A stretch of 64,000 nucleotides of DNA from Hevea brasiliensis (taxonomy: Eukaryota; Streptophyta; Magnoliopsida; Malpighiales; Euphorbiaceae), in assembly GCF_030052815.1 (NCBI RefSeq), contig NC_079510.1, forward strand, positions 51,550,725 through 51,614,724, given 5' to 3'. A program made the position numbers and the translations under genes. Under the pieces are notes generated by a model. That model was not told where the DNA came from, searched no databases, and saw only the letters and a program-made list of their open reading frames with translations. Positions 36,957-48,914 of this stretch are shown here, in pieces. The stretch's first letter is position 1. Every line of letters begins with the position of its first letter.

Positions 36957-37672
36957 CTAGTAGAACAAGTGAATTGCATCATTGGCTCTAATTCCAGCAC
37001 CCCACAGAGTGGTTTGATCAGTCAAAAACCAGTTACTTCCAGGTTTTTTGAGTTTGATGCTGGTGAGTTCAATACCATATTTGTGATGAAGGATCAGCTT
37101 CAAGGATAGTACGTTCATATAAGGATGAACAATACATTCATAAATCTCGCCGACTCCACCTAAGATCCAGATACTATAAGTCTTATGGACAATGATATTA
37201 ATGTTTGGATAATATCCTACATTTGCTAAGTCTTCCAACACCTGCCCATTTAAAAACAACACTTGTTCCTCTATTGCCAAACCAAAATAATTCTTAGCTT
37301 GGTCTTTAAGGAAAATGCCCTTTGTTTGTTCAGTAATCAATACTTGGAACTGAAGAGCTTCATAGACTAGACTAACCTGCAAAAACTACAGTCACACAAC
37401 ATCAAATTATGCAAAGCAACTTAATTAAAAGTGGAAGACAAGTGATTAATTACCCGAATGAGAAAAATTACAGAGCCTTGTTCAATCCCATAATCTTGCA
37501 CTCTTATTGAATCCCGTAGCGACTCTCCATTAAAAGAGAGGCCTTGCCACTGTGGTTCAACATGAATCAATTGCTGAATCCTCTGTTTAACGTGAAGAAT
37601 TGTTGGATTTTGATCATATCCTGGAATCATCAAAGAGAAGTTGCCTTCAGGGTAGACAACTGTTACCTCCAT
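36957..37672 (-). CDS. Three-domain ubiquitin-like protein, copy A
   Basis: Coding exons on the minus strand are 37672-37454 and 37376-36957, giving 212 residues. The 77-bp intron has GTAATT...TTTGCAG ends in phase 0. Domain 1 (residues 1-73) follows the ubiquitin beta-grasp pattern, with VKQRIQ at the K27 helix, QWQGLSFNGESL at the I44-K48 region and DYGIEQGS near Y59. Domain 2 (about 74-140) has AIEEQVLFLNGQVLED, and domain 3 runs to IHLFY. No domain ends in Gly-Gly, so it should not be processed or conjugated like ubiquitin; a binding or adaptor role is only inference. A 3' splice site (ATTGCAG) lies about 16 bases before the ATG, suggesting a 5' UTR intron. This is the most diverged copy. 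Confidence 0.8.
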
Positions 37673-37689
37673 GGTCTGTACTGTAACTG

Positions 37690-38640
37690 CAATTATTATT
37701 AATTAAGCATTTAATTACATGCAATATTATAAGCTTTAATAAATTAAAAACAAATTAACTAATAATATCACCTCTGGTTTTCACTACAAAGAATTTGATT
37801 AGATATATACCTCTTAATTCTAAGAAGCTTTATAGAGAGAGCAAAATCTACTTATTGGTGTATTAAAAAAAATGATCACACAAAATGGATTATGGTTACT
37901 TTTTAGTACGATTTAAATGATTTCCTTTAAAAAAAAAAAAAAAATCTTGTATGCCAATTGCATAGAGAAGACATCAATTTCTCATTTTGTTTGTTCATGC
38001 ACATTTGTTGTGCATATTAGATAAGGGTGGCTACCGGGCTAATTTCAACTCAAGGGATTGAGAATGAACTGCAAGATCTCTCTTAATTTTGATTTCGATT
38101 CGATTTTGATTTTAATTTCGATTCAAGGGCAAATTTTCCTGAATTTGACCAATTCCAAATAAAGTTACTTCATTTTTAAAAGGTTCTTGCAAGTTCTTTA
38201 TGAACGGGGAAGTGTGTATGCTGTGCATTCTTCAAACTTATCGGATATGGTAATGTAATTAATTGAACAAAAAAAAAAAAAAGTGTTCTTCCTATTTGAA
38301 ATGCATGATTAATTGAGATGTGAGGAAATGGTTGAGGTGTCTTAAAGTGTGACTCGCTAAGCCAGTATGCTATGGTGTGTGCTGGTGCAAATTATATCAC
38401 TAATTTTGTGCAAAACTGAAAGTTGGTGCTAAAAATAAAAAGTTTTAAATTAATTATATATTTAAAAATTAATAATTTTATATAAATAAAATAAAATGTA
38501 AAAAAATATTTTATTAAGACTAAATATTAAATTAATAATATTTAGTTAAATAAAATAGATTTATTTATAATTCTCTCTATAATTATAATTAATCATATTT
38601 AGTTATTTTAAATATTAAAAATTTACTTTTTTATAATATA
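37690..38640. repeat. Duplicated 5' flank of copy A
   Basis: Holds the putative 5' UTR intron (donor AG|GTGATATTA on the minus strand near 37770) and upstream sequence shared with the other four copies. The part 38280-38595 is almost identical to 54960-55270 behind copy E. Confidence 0.8.
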
Positions 38641-39645
38641 GTTTTTAATTTAATTTTATTTTTAGTGTTTTGACTGCAATAATTAATTTTGAAACAAGTA
38701 AAAGGTATGAAATTATGTTGAGTGTTCATTGACTTATGTCATCCCTTGATTTTATGCATGCAATCATTTCACCCCTTGATTTTATGCCTGCTCCATTTGC
38801 ATCCAATCATAATTCTTGTGAAGCTCTTTCCGTGACAATGTTTGATTAATTTGCCAAAGCATATGTGCAAAATTTAAGATATATCGATTCCCTAGCAGAG
38901 GGCTCTCCCTCTATGGCCATAATTTTCCTTATCTCCCTCTCAACTCATAGGTCATCATCAAATGGTCAGAAAATAAGACAATAATAGTTGTATTTTGGAT
39001 AAATAATGTATACTTCAAATGTAAAAGCTTTGATGATATTTTTTTTCATCGGAGGATGTGATAGACGAGAGGAAGACAACCAGCTGATGGATACGCTTAA
39101 CAATCATAGGAGCAGAAATGCTCACCATCTCAATTATAGATGCACAATTATAAAGCAAACATGTAAATTATATATTTTTATGATAAAGATCAACTAAATT
39201 ATATATAAATTAAATAATAATAATAATAATTACAAAGAAGGAAAAAAAAATTTCCTGTCATATTGATTGCAATGTAGATTTTTGCAACGTTTGGTGTAGA
39301 ATTTTTTCTTGGTATCATCTGGATATGTTTCAGAGTCGAAAAGTATTAAATTCGTGTGTCAATTAAAAATAATTAATATAAAATTAAAAATCTCAAGTGA
39401 TATTACGCTAGTTGCCATAATCACAGCTGATTTATAGAAGGAATTAACAATTAACTCACAAATCTCTCCGTTATGCAAGTGAAAGCAATGGCTCAATTCT
39501 TTCTGCAAATTTAGCTCAGAAGGCCCAAAATTTGATATGGGTGTCTTTGAATTTCCAAAATAGGATTCCGCTTCCTTTCTGTACAAAGTTTCAGCCTTTT
39601 CTTTCTGTTCAATTCTTTCTTTGAATCACATATCCTGAGCGCCAG

Positions 39646-40343
39646 ATGGCTTGTTATAGCAGCAAGGAGAAGCCTTCAAAACTAGTGGTTAATGGAACGA
39701 GTCAGTAGAAACTGGCAAATTAATGCAGAACAAACAATAGCCGCACTACCAGCAATAACGGGCTCTGTAGCACCCACAAGTTACCGTCCCTGGAATTCAA
39801 ACACAAACCCCACGACAAGGCCTTAGCAGCTTCAGGCATCAAACCCCCCTCCAGTAAGAGCTGCACCAACAAGGCCAGTTCAAACGCCAGAGACCATACT
39901 TGGAAAACCCTTGGAAGACATTAAGCAGTACTACAGTTTAGGGAAAGAACTGGGTAGAGGCCAATTTGGTATTACTTACTTGTGCATAGAGAATTCCATT
40001 GGCCACACTTATGCCTCTAAATCCACACTGAAGAGAAAGCTCGTCAATAAGGGTTATAGAGAAGATATCAAGATAGAGGTTCAGATTATGCAGCACTTGT
40101 CTGGGCAGCCGAACATTATAGAGTTCAGGGGTGCCAATGAGGATAGACAATCTGTTCATGTGCTGATGGAACTTTGTGCAGGTAGAACTTTTTGATCGTA
40201 TTATTGTTAAGGGGCATTATTCGGAGAGAGATGCCACTAGAATTTCCAAGGATAGTGTGAATCTGGTGCACGCTTGCCATATTATGGGAGTGATGCACCA
40301 TTTTATGGATTGCCTGTGTTCATTGGGGAAGGTTAATTTTTAA
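39646..40343 (+). pseudogene. CDPK first-exon fragment, copy 1
   Basis: The segment matches the N-terminal part of a plant calcium-dependent protein kinase. It has a variable N-terminus (ATG 39646, MACYSSKEKPSK), then, after stops and frame changes, [20 protein letters not shown] (glycine-rich ATP loop) and the [17 protein letters not shown] helix. The VAIK-like lysine region reads [11 protein letters not shown] one-base change after MELCAG shifts the frame, and similarity stops at GVMHH, just where HRDLKPEN should begin. The catalytic loop, Mg loop and EF hands are absent. Position 2 is Ala, so the myristoylation signal is lost. It sits between ubiquitin-like copies A and B and shares its 5' flank with 46744-47303. 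Confidence 0.85.
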
Positions 40344-41834
40344 TCCTTTCTCTGTTCTTTATATAGTGTGACATGTATCACTTAATATAATAAAGATGCT
40401 GTTGTTGCTGAAATGTTTGATTATGGTTTTGATAGCTGTATTATGCATAAGAATTATGCCTTCACAATCCTCGAATTTGGGCATTCTTTTGCATAAAATT
40501 GATGGAATCATGCGAATTTAATTTTTGAATGAATTCAGAGGGTTGGAGAAATTGTTCAATTTAGTACAGTGTAATGCAATTGAACATTACATTTTCTGTC
40601 ACATTGAGCTATTGGATTAATGGAGATTGACGGTCAGTTTAGTTGTTTGGGATTAAGATTTAGTTATTTTTGTTGTTTTCGTTATATTGATGTTGACAAT
40701 TGAAAATCAATAGAATTTAAGAGTTTATTTCTTTTTCCATTTGATTATTCTTCGTTGTTCTACATCACGATACACTTTTAAGATGAAAATATTCATATAT
40801 GTTCTCATGCTATTAAGAAGGGCGAAGCTACAGTTCCACTAGTAGTGTTAATTGACCCATTGAACTTTTTTTTTTTTGTCAAATTATTAGTTATCATTAA
40901 TTTTTTTTTTTTATAAATATATCTTTTTTTTTCTTAATGCCCCATTACATTTTATTCAATACTTTGAAAATTTTCCAATTTGATATATAAGAGTAAAAAT
41001 TTGATTTAGAATATATTAAAGTGTTGTAATTATTTAAATATTTACTGAAAAAATAATTTGAAAATTTTTTAATGAGATTTTTACATTTAATATGAGTTAA
41101 AGTAAAACAAAAAAAGAAAAAAATCATATTTAATATGAATAAATTATTTAATTGATTGGTAATTAATTATTCATATTTATATTTATTATATAATTAAAAA
41201 ATATAGATATAAATATATAATTAGTTTTTTGTATTTTTTATGAGATATAATAAATAATATAATTGAATATTGAACATTTCATCTCAATGACACAATATTT
41301 TATAAATAAATAAAAAATATTTTTATTTAAATGTTTTATAAATATGTGAAGATAAAAACTTTTACCCCACTTATAAAAAATTCTAACTCCACCACCACTG
41401 AATATTAAGTATTTTAAAGTTGGTATAAGATCAAGTAAACTAGGAAATAAGAATAAGGTAATGATGAGCTTTGATTGAAAGAGTTGTATTCTTTATCGTT
41501 CGTTCGATGTAATTGAAGGAAAACTAAGGAGAATAGTGTATTTCATCCAATCCCAACACACTATTATTTTAGTTTATTTATTAAGCTTTATTTCTTGTAA
41601 ATTTTTCTCGCTATAAAGTATAACTATTCATCCAGCAATAAACTTTAACTCAATAATTTTAGTGTCATCTCTAAAATTACGAGCTCTTAAGTTTGATCTC
41701 TAATTAAAGATAAAATAAAAAATAAAAAAATATAAAAAAAGATAATCTTACATGTTCATCTCTTATTATAAGAAATTCAAATTTTGGTTAAACATATTCC
41801 TAAATACAATGTTTATCACTATTATTAGACTTGA
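40344..41834. other. Non-coding spacer of the array (A to B)
   Basis: AT-rich DNA. The part 41400-41830 is the shared 3' flank of the ubiquitin-like units (CATCCAATCCCAACACA, TTCAAATTTTGGTTAAA). No gene seen. Confidence 0.65.
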
Positions 41835-42553
41835 TTACTCGTAGAATATTTCAATTTCATCATCAGCATTAATTCCAGCAGCCCCCAAAATAGTTTGATC
41901 GGTCAAAAGCCAGTTACTTCCAAGTTTTTTGAGGCTAATGTTGGAGATTTCAAGACCATGTCGTTTATGAAGACTCCGCTTCACGGATTTTACAGACATA
42001 TAACGATGAACAACAAAGGCAAAAAGCCGGTTGTTTCCATGTCGAATCCAGACAATATAAGTCTTAAGGACAAAGATAGTAATGTTTGGATAATACTCTA
42101 CATCTGCTTCATCTTGCAGCACCTGCATATTGAAAATCAACATTTGTTCCTCTATTGCCAAACCAAAACGATTCAGAACTTGTTCTTTAAGGTAAATGAC
42201 CTTAGTTTGTTCATTAATCAATACTCGGTGTCTAATATGTTCATATTCTAGACTGACTTGAAAAAACTGCAGCCACACAACACCAGAGTAAGCGAAGCAA
42301 ATTCAATAAAAATAGAAGATAGATAGTTAATTACCCGAATGAGACTAATTACAGAGCCTTGTTCAATCCCACAATCTTGCACTCTTGCTGAATCCAGTAG
42401 CTGCTTTCCATTAAAATAAAGCCCTTGCCACTCTGGTTTAACTAGAATTAATTGCTGAATATTTTGTTTAAGGTGAAGAACTGTTGGGTTTTGATGATAT
42501 TCTGGAATCATCACAGACAAGTTGCCTTCAGAGTAAAGAACTATTACCTCCAT
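41835..42553 (-). CDS. Three-domain ubiquitin-like protein, copy B
   Basis: Exon 1 is 42553-42335 (73 residues). The usual acceptor CAG is CAA here (42258-42260), so the normal junction lacks AG. An upstream CTGCAG at 42267-42272 would give exon 2 as 42266-41835, keeping frame and adding Phe-Phe-Gln; total 216 residues. Domain 1 reads MEVIVLYSEGNLSVMIPEYH with FNGKQLLD, retaining a lysine at the K48 position. Domains 2 and 3 follow as in copy A, ending DEIEIFYE. No terminal Gly-Gly. It neighbours CDPK fragment 1 on one side and the GH17 fragment on the other. If the alternative acceptor is not used, the gene is dead. Confidence 0.7.
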
Positions 42554-43519
42554 GGTCTGCACTGTAACTGCAATAATTGTTAATTAAGCATTTAATTTAT
42601 ATGCATTAATATTAGCTTTAATAAATTAGAAAACAAATTAATTGCTAATATCACCTTAAGTTTTCACGGTAGAGAATTTGATTAGAGATATGCCTCTTAA
42701 TTTTAGGAAGCTCTGTAGAGAGAACAAGATCTATTTACTGGTTTTTTAAAAAAAGTGATCACGCAATTTTGATTATAGGTATTTTCTCAATACCATTCAA
42801 ATGATTTAAAAAAAAAAAAAAAAGAAAAAAGAAAAAAAGGGTATGCCGATGGCGTAGAAGACATAAATTCCTCATTTTGTTTGTTCATGCACATTTGTGG
42901 GTATATTAGAGTAGAATGGCCACTGGGCTAATTTCGATTGAAGGTTAAGAAGGATCAAAACTGGAACCGCAAAGTCCCTCTTAATTATGATTTGGATTCA
43001 ATTTTGATTTTAATTTCAATTTAAAGGCAATTTTTCTTGAATTTTACCCATTTTAATTCCAAATTAAGTTTATTCATTTTTAAAAGGTTCTTGCAAGTTC
43101 TTTAGCCTCCTCAATCTGGAGTTTTTAAAATTTCACGCTCTATATTTTAATTATTTATCCATAAATTATATATTTATTTATTTATTGATGCTGTTATATT
43201 CTATGAGGTCTAAAGCTTTTTGATGCCTGAACTCCTGTTATTAGGAGACTTCTTTCATTAATTAATTAAGAAACATGACACTGAATTAAAAAAAAAAAAA
43301 AAGTGAAGATTATAACAAAGAAGAAAGCCTAAAAATCTACATAATGCTAAAAAACTATAACAATAAAAAAAAATTATAATTGCAGATGCAAGAACTCCGT
43401 GGCCACGTCTTCAATTTCATTAAAATCAATTGACAGATAAACCCTATGATTTTCATTAAAAAAAAAAAAAAAAGAAAAGAAAAAAAGAAAGCAAAAGAAT
43501 GAACAATCTTGGTTAGGTC

Positions 43520-44350
43520 ACAGTAGTGGTGATCATGGCCACGCCCTCGAAATCACAAGACCCTGGAGCCTTCCCTTCCTTCTGGTAATTAGCTATCAAA
43601 TGCGTCAGATGCATGGTTCTTCACATTATTAGGCTAGTAACGAGCCTCCCCTTGTTGTATTTCACTGCAATTAGTCCTTCGTGGTCCTCATGCCCAATCC
43701 AGAGCTGCCTGCAATGTCCTTGAATCAACACCATCCATTGCAATACAATATGTTGGGTTCGTTGTATCATTTGCCAAAATAGTCCCACTTCCAGAAACAT
43801 GTAGCAAATAAATTGGTGTGGAATTCCCACGGAACAAGCCCCAATTTGCCTTGGTGACGTCAAGTCCTCCCTGAACAATTCACATATATACACACTGGAG
43901 GTCACTTCTGGATGAGGAGTCCCAATACGATCAAGAACATGCTTAATCAGATTAGAGTTATAGGCGTCTGCATTGTCAATAGTAGCATAAGGCTCTTTTG
44001 AATCAACCTTTGAAGGCCATCCAGTTTCAGTGACAAGAACTACAACATCAGTAATATTCAAGTTCTTCATAGAAAAATACGCAGCATCAATCATAGCATC
44101 AAGCACATTAGTGTAATGCAACAAAGTATTAGGATCAACCATTTCTTTAGATGGTGTCAAGGGCTTGAACAAAGAATTATCAAGGGCCACCACTCCTTTG
44201 TTTTGCATAAAAACATAGGAGAACCAGTTTTTGACAAAAACTGAAGCGTAACTGAGCTCCTCTGGCTAACGAAGGATTCTGATGGTGGTGGAAATGGATC
44301 AAGAATTATGGAAGCTGCATGTGGAGTTGAAATCTTGATCTGGATAGGCA
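43520..44350 (-). pseudogene. GH17 beta-1,3-glucanase with X8 domain, broken fragment
   Basis: The minus strand encodes IKISTPHAASIILDPFPPP, then MQNKGVVALDNSLFKPLTPS and the GH17 nucleophile motif VTETGWPS, followed by YNSNLIKHVLDRIGTP and NWGLFRGNSTPIYLL. The X8 (CBM43) part runs YCIAMDGVDSRTLQAALDWA, hits a stop where Cys is expected, and ends NYQKEGKAPGSCDFEGVAM in another frame. The family hydrolyses callose at the cell wall or plasmodesmata. The N-terminal third, the signal peptide and several short segments are missing, and at least two frame changes are visible. It is a piece inserted in the B-C interval of the array. Confidence 0.88.
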
Positions 44351-44439
44351 AAGTTGAAGCAAATAAAATTATTAGTTTTTTTTTTAAGGAAGGATATAGA
44401 GCATATATTGAGACTGAATGATCTTCAAAATGTGACACT

Positions 44440-45667
44440 GTTTATTGATTTATTTTGCATTTATATAATAATATTATTTGTTAAAATCTGTTAAAAATTA
44501 TAAATTTAAAATTAAAAAACATAACAAAAAATCTTTAAAATATAATAGAAATTATTAGTAGTATCTTTTCTATTTTATTGGAGATAATTTTATTTTCTTT
44601 TTAACTTCTTACTAGCAGCAAATGAGCATCTCCAACAAAAATTAAATATCTTAAGGGATATTACACAAAGTTGCCATAGTCACAGGTGATTAATAGAAGG
44701 AATTAACAATTAAGTCACAAATTTTCCCATCATGCAAGTGGAAGCAATGGCTTAGAAGAAAGTAGTCCAGTAGAGACAATTTTTTTTTTTTTTTAATTTG
44801 AAGATGGAATAATCACTTTTTTTTTAATTGTGCTTAAACAAACAGCTTTTTTTTTTAGTATTAATAATTACCTGTTTTTTATTATCAATTTTATAAGGTC
44901 AATTGAATTAAAAATACTAAATGTTTATGTTAAATTATGATTGTTTAAAAAATTTTTAATTTTATGTGAAATACTCAAATTTTTAAAATTTATCATAATT
45001 ATAGCTAAAAGGGTAAAATTAAATTTAAAAAATTAACAATAAATTACAATATAGTAACTAAAGTTTTATTTGATTATATAAAACAATTCATTGATTAAAC
45101 TTTATATTTAAAAAGAAAATATATTTTATATTTATTTTTAATAAAATTTATGCTAAAAAATATATTTATTAATTGAAATTAACATAATTATCTTTTAAAT
45201 CAAGTAAAATAAATATATGTATTCAAATATAAAATATAAAAATAAATTATAACTTTTTACAAAACAATTTTAAAAATAATATATAATTGAAAAAGATAAT
45301 AATATATCTACAAATTTTCATAGATAATACACATAATAGAATGAAAATTCATCAAATTTTCTTTTCTTCCCTTCTCGCCCTTCCCTTTTTCCAGGTCGTA
45401 AAATCCACTCACTAGTGCATATCCACCAAATTTATAGCTCAGTGACATCCTCTTAATATCAATAATTTGTGGTAGCATATGGGTCTCTAGTGAGTACCAT
45501 AGAGCCACTTAGTCGTATGACATTTTCGCATCAAAGCATTTCAAGTCTGAGTACAGTCATCATTCTTCTCTGTTTTTTCTGCTGACCAGCTCGGATAAAT
45601 ATATGATAAATAGATCAGAACAAGACACTTAATCACCGTACTAGTACATTTATGCCATCTCTTTCAC
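44440..45667. other. AT-rich spacer with array remnants
   Basis: 44640-44765 resembles 39400-39495 (GTTGCCATAGTCACAG..., GGAATTAACAATTAA), the sequence just upstream of CDPK fragment 1. The rest is AT-rich with no gene. Confidence 0.55.
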
Positions 45668-45805
45668 TTAGTAGAATTTTGTCATGTTAATAGGATAGCT
45701 AATGAAGCTGCTCATATGTTGGCTAAACTCAAGTCTCATAATCAACTACCGTGCAATTGGCTTACGGCCTTTCCCTTTCAATTAAGATCTATTTGCATTT
45801 CTGAT
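45668..45805 (+). pseudogene. LINE RNase H C-terminal relic
   Basis: The frame reads LVEFCHVNRIANEAAHMLAK followed by NWLTAFPFQLRSICISD. This is the usual C-terminal end (V-R-AN-AAH-LAK, then a W...P block) of the plant LINE-type RNase H domain. Only about 46 codons remain. Confidence 0.65.
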
Positions 45806-46560
45806 GGCCATGGGGCCGGCCCTGTAATGCATATTATTTTTTTGTGTCAGATGAAAAATGTTATGTCAAGCAAACCTTGCTAAAATTGCATCGTAGAAAA
45901 GTATGAATTTATTTTTATATTTTATATTTGGATATATATATATTTATTTGACTTAATTCAAAAGATAATTATCTTAATTTAAAAAATAATTATGTTATTT
46001 TAATTAATAAAAATATTTTTTAGTATAAAATTTCAATTAAAGATGAATATAAAATATATTTTTCTTTTAAATATAAAATTTAATTAATAAACTATTTTAT
46101 TAATAAAATAAAATTTTAGTTACTATATTATAATTTATTATAAATTTTTCAATTTCAATTTGACTTTTTGATTATAATTGTGACAATTTTAAAGTTTAAC
46201 TATTTTATGTAAAATTAAACGTTTTAGTTATATTCGTGATTTAACGTAAATGTTTGACATTTTTAGTCTAATTAGCAATTTGTACCATAAATCAGTATTT
46301 TTAAATGAAACTATCATTAATCAAGAGGTCTGATAATATATATAAAATCAATGAATGATTAATTGTGTCCATTTACATGCACACCTTTTTTTTTTGAAAA
46401 ACGTTTACATGTATACTTAATTATAGATTAAGTGTGAATGTTCATTGTTCATATCTGTAATCATTGGGATTCAAGTCTTTTTATTTACATAATCTAACTA
46501 ATCCATGTTGTTCAACGTTCACATGGGAATAATACGTCCTCTCTCTCCTACCGAAAAACA
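45806..46560. other. AT-rich spacer
   Basis: No gene or recognisable repeat except mononucleotide and dinucleotide runs. Confidence 0.5.
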
Positions 46561-46743
46561 TTTGATTTCAATCTATTTCTGTCTTCTTCTCAATATATCT
46601 CCGTGATCTCTGCAAATTCAGCCCATAATTTGATATGGGTGTCTCTGAATTTCCAAAACAAGATTCCGCTTCCTTTCTATCCAAAGTTTCAGTCTTTTCT
46701 TTTTGTTCAATTCTTTCTGTGAATCACATGTCCTGAGCGCCAG

Positions 46744-47303
46744 ATGGGTTGTTATAGCAGCAAGGAGAAGCCTTCAAAACCAGAGGTTAAAGGGTACAGG
46801 CCGGTAGAAACTGGCAATTTAATGCAGAACCAACAACAGCCGCACTACCAGCAACAACAGGCTTTGCAGCGCTCACAAGTTACGGTCCCTAAAATTCAAA
46901 CACAAACCCCACAAACAAGTCAGTTCAAACGCCAGAGACCATACTTGGCAAAATCTTGGAAGACATTAACCGGTACTCCAGTCTAGGGAAAGAACTAGGT
47001 AAAGGCCAATTTGGTATTACTTATTTGTGCACAGAGTATTCTACTGGCCAAACTTATGCCTGCAAATCCATACTGAAGTTAGTTAATAAGGGTGATAGAG
47101 AAGATATCAAGCGAGGTTCAGATTATGCAACACTTGTCTGGGTTGCCAAACATTGTGGAGTTCAAGGGTACCTACGAGGATAGGCAATTTGTTCATGTTG
47201 TGATGGAGATTTGTCCTGGTGGGGAACTTTTTGATCGTATTATTACCAAGGGGCATTATTTGAATGAATTCTATCATGTAGGAGTAATCAGAAAGTTCTA
47301 TTA
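46744..47303 (+). pseudogene. CDPK first-exon fragment, copy 2
   Basis: Starts MGCYSSKEKPSKPEVKGYRP, with the Gly2/Cys3 pattern of N-myristoylated, palmitoylated CDPKs, then a Gln-rich variable domain. A deletion and frameshift near 46915 move the kinase part to another frame: [34 protein letters not shown] with an Arg-Lys pair lost, then a 2-base deletion and a third frame with [17 protein letters not shown] and [20 protein letters not shown]. It ends in unrelated sequence before the catalytic loop. Its 200 bases of 5' flank match those of copy 1, so both came from one already truncated ancestor. Confidence 0.87.
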
Positions 47304-48182
47304 GGGATAGTATTTTCCTAATTTGTATTGGTTTAGTATTTTCTTATTTTGGGATACACTAGCAGTACTAGTTATTAAACTATGAACGTCGATATAATCT
47401 AGGTATTATAGTAGAGTTTATTATTATTGATATTGACAATTAAGAATTAATAGAATTTGAGGGCTTATTTCTCCCTTTGATTATTTTTTTATTGTTCTAC
47501 ATCACTACATGCTTTTAAGATGAAAATATTCATATATATTTTTCATATAATTGGAGTGAAGTGGTTATTTTGTATATTCTATTCAGTAATGTAATAAATT
47601 AATCACAAAAATAGTGATTAAAATAATGTGAAGAGAAATAATATTAAAAAATTTATAGTTTTTAAATACCGATGTAGAACTATCTCAAACAAAATTATAT
47701 AAAAAAATATTTATATAATCGATGCCAATTAATTTAAAATTAAAGTTTAACTATTTATATAATAGATTTATTAATAATATTAAACGAAGCAAATAATCTA
47801 TATACATTTTCTTGGCCCAAAATATGTAAGAAGTGAAGTAGCCCCAAATGAAGCCCAAATTAAAGCAAGGTTGGATTGCAAAAGACTATTTATTTTAGTT
47901 TATTTATTGCTCTTTATTTATTGTGTATTTTTATTACTATAAAGTACCATTGTTTTATAGACAAATTCTTAAAATAAAAATTTGCCTACTAGTAAATTTT
48001 AGTTCAGTTATACTTGAGTTATCTCTAAAATTGTGAGCTCTCGAGCTCGAACCCAATCAGAGTTAAATGTATAAAAAAAAAATCCATTAAAGAAAAAAAT
48101 GATCTTGCCTATTTTTTATTATAAGAAATTTAAATTTTGGATAAATATATTCCTAAATACTAATACAAACTATTATTAGACT
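47304..48182. other. Array spacer (3' flank of copy C)
   Basis: 47585-48182 aligns by eye with 35480-36130 and with the other 3' flanks (AAGCCC, TTATTTTAGTTTATTTATT, CTATAAAGTA). No gene. Confidence 0.65.
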
Positions 48183-48898
48183 TTAGTGGTAGAACAAGTG
48201 AATTTCATCATCAGCATCAATTCCTGCAGCTCCCAGATCGGTTTGATCATTCAAAAACCAGTTACTTTTAGGTTTTTTGAGGCTCGTGTTGGTGATTTCA
48301 AGACCATATTTTTGATGAAGAATCGACTTCAAGGATCCTACAGACATGTAACGATCAACAAGACAGCCATAACGCTGCTTGGTTCCATCTCGAATCCAGA
48401 CAATATAAGTCCTAATGACAGTGATATCAGTGTTTGGATAATATCCTACATTTACTTCATCTTCTAGCACCTGCTCATTTAAAAACATCACTTGTTCCTC
48501 TATTGCCAAACCAAAAAAATTCAGAACTTGTTCTTTAAGGTAAATGCCCTTAGTTTGTTCATTAATCAATACTTGGTGTCTAATATCTTCATAGGCTAGA
48601 TTGACCTGAAAAAACTGCATCAATACAACATCAAAATAAGCAAAGCAACTTAACTAAAAATAGAAGATAGGCAATTAATTACCCGAACAACATTAATTAT
48701 AGAGCCTTGTTTAATCCCACAATCTTCCACTCTTGCTGAATCCAGTAGCTGCTCCCCATCAAAATATAGCCGTTGCCACTCTGGTTCAATATTAACCAAT
48801 GCATGAATCCTTTGTTTAAGGTGAAGAACTGTTGAATTTTGACGATATCCTTGAATCATCACAGACAAGTTTTTAGAGTTGATAACCGTTATCTCCAT
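48183..48898 (-). CDS. Three-domain ubiquitin-like protein, copy C
   Basis: Exon 1 is 48898-48683 (72 residues, one fewer than its paralogues because YPEGN is shortened to NSKN), exon 2 is 48605-48183, total 212 residues. Intron ends are GTAATT and TTTTTTCAG, phase 0. Domain 1 has VLHLKQRIHALVNIEPEWQ and FDGEQLLDSARVEDCGIKQG. Domain 2 has KGIYLKEQVLNFFGLAIEEQ and GYYPNTDITVIRTY. Domain 3 has VWIRDGTKQRYGCLVDRYMS and ends EIHLFYH. There is no C-terminal Gly-Gly. The frames are intact. Only about 1.2 kb separates it from copy D's stop codon. Confidence 0.82.
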
Positions 48899-48914
48899 GG
48901 TCTGTACTATAACT

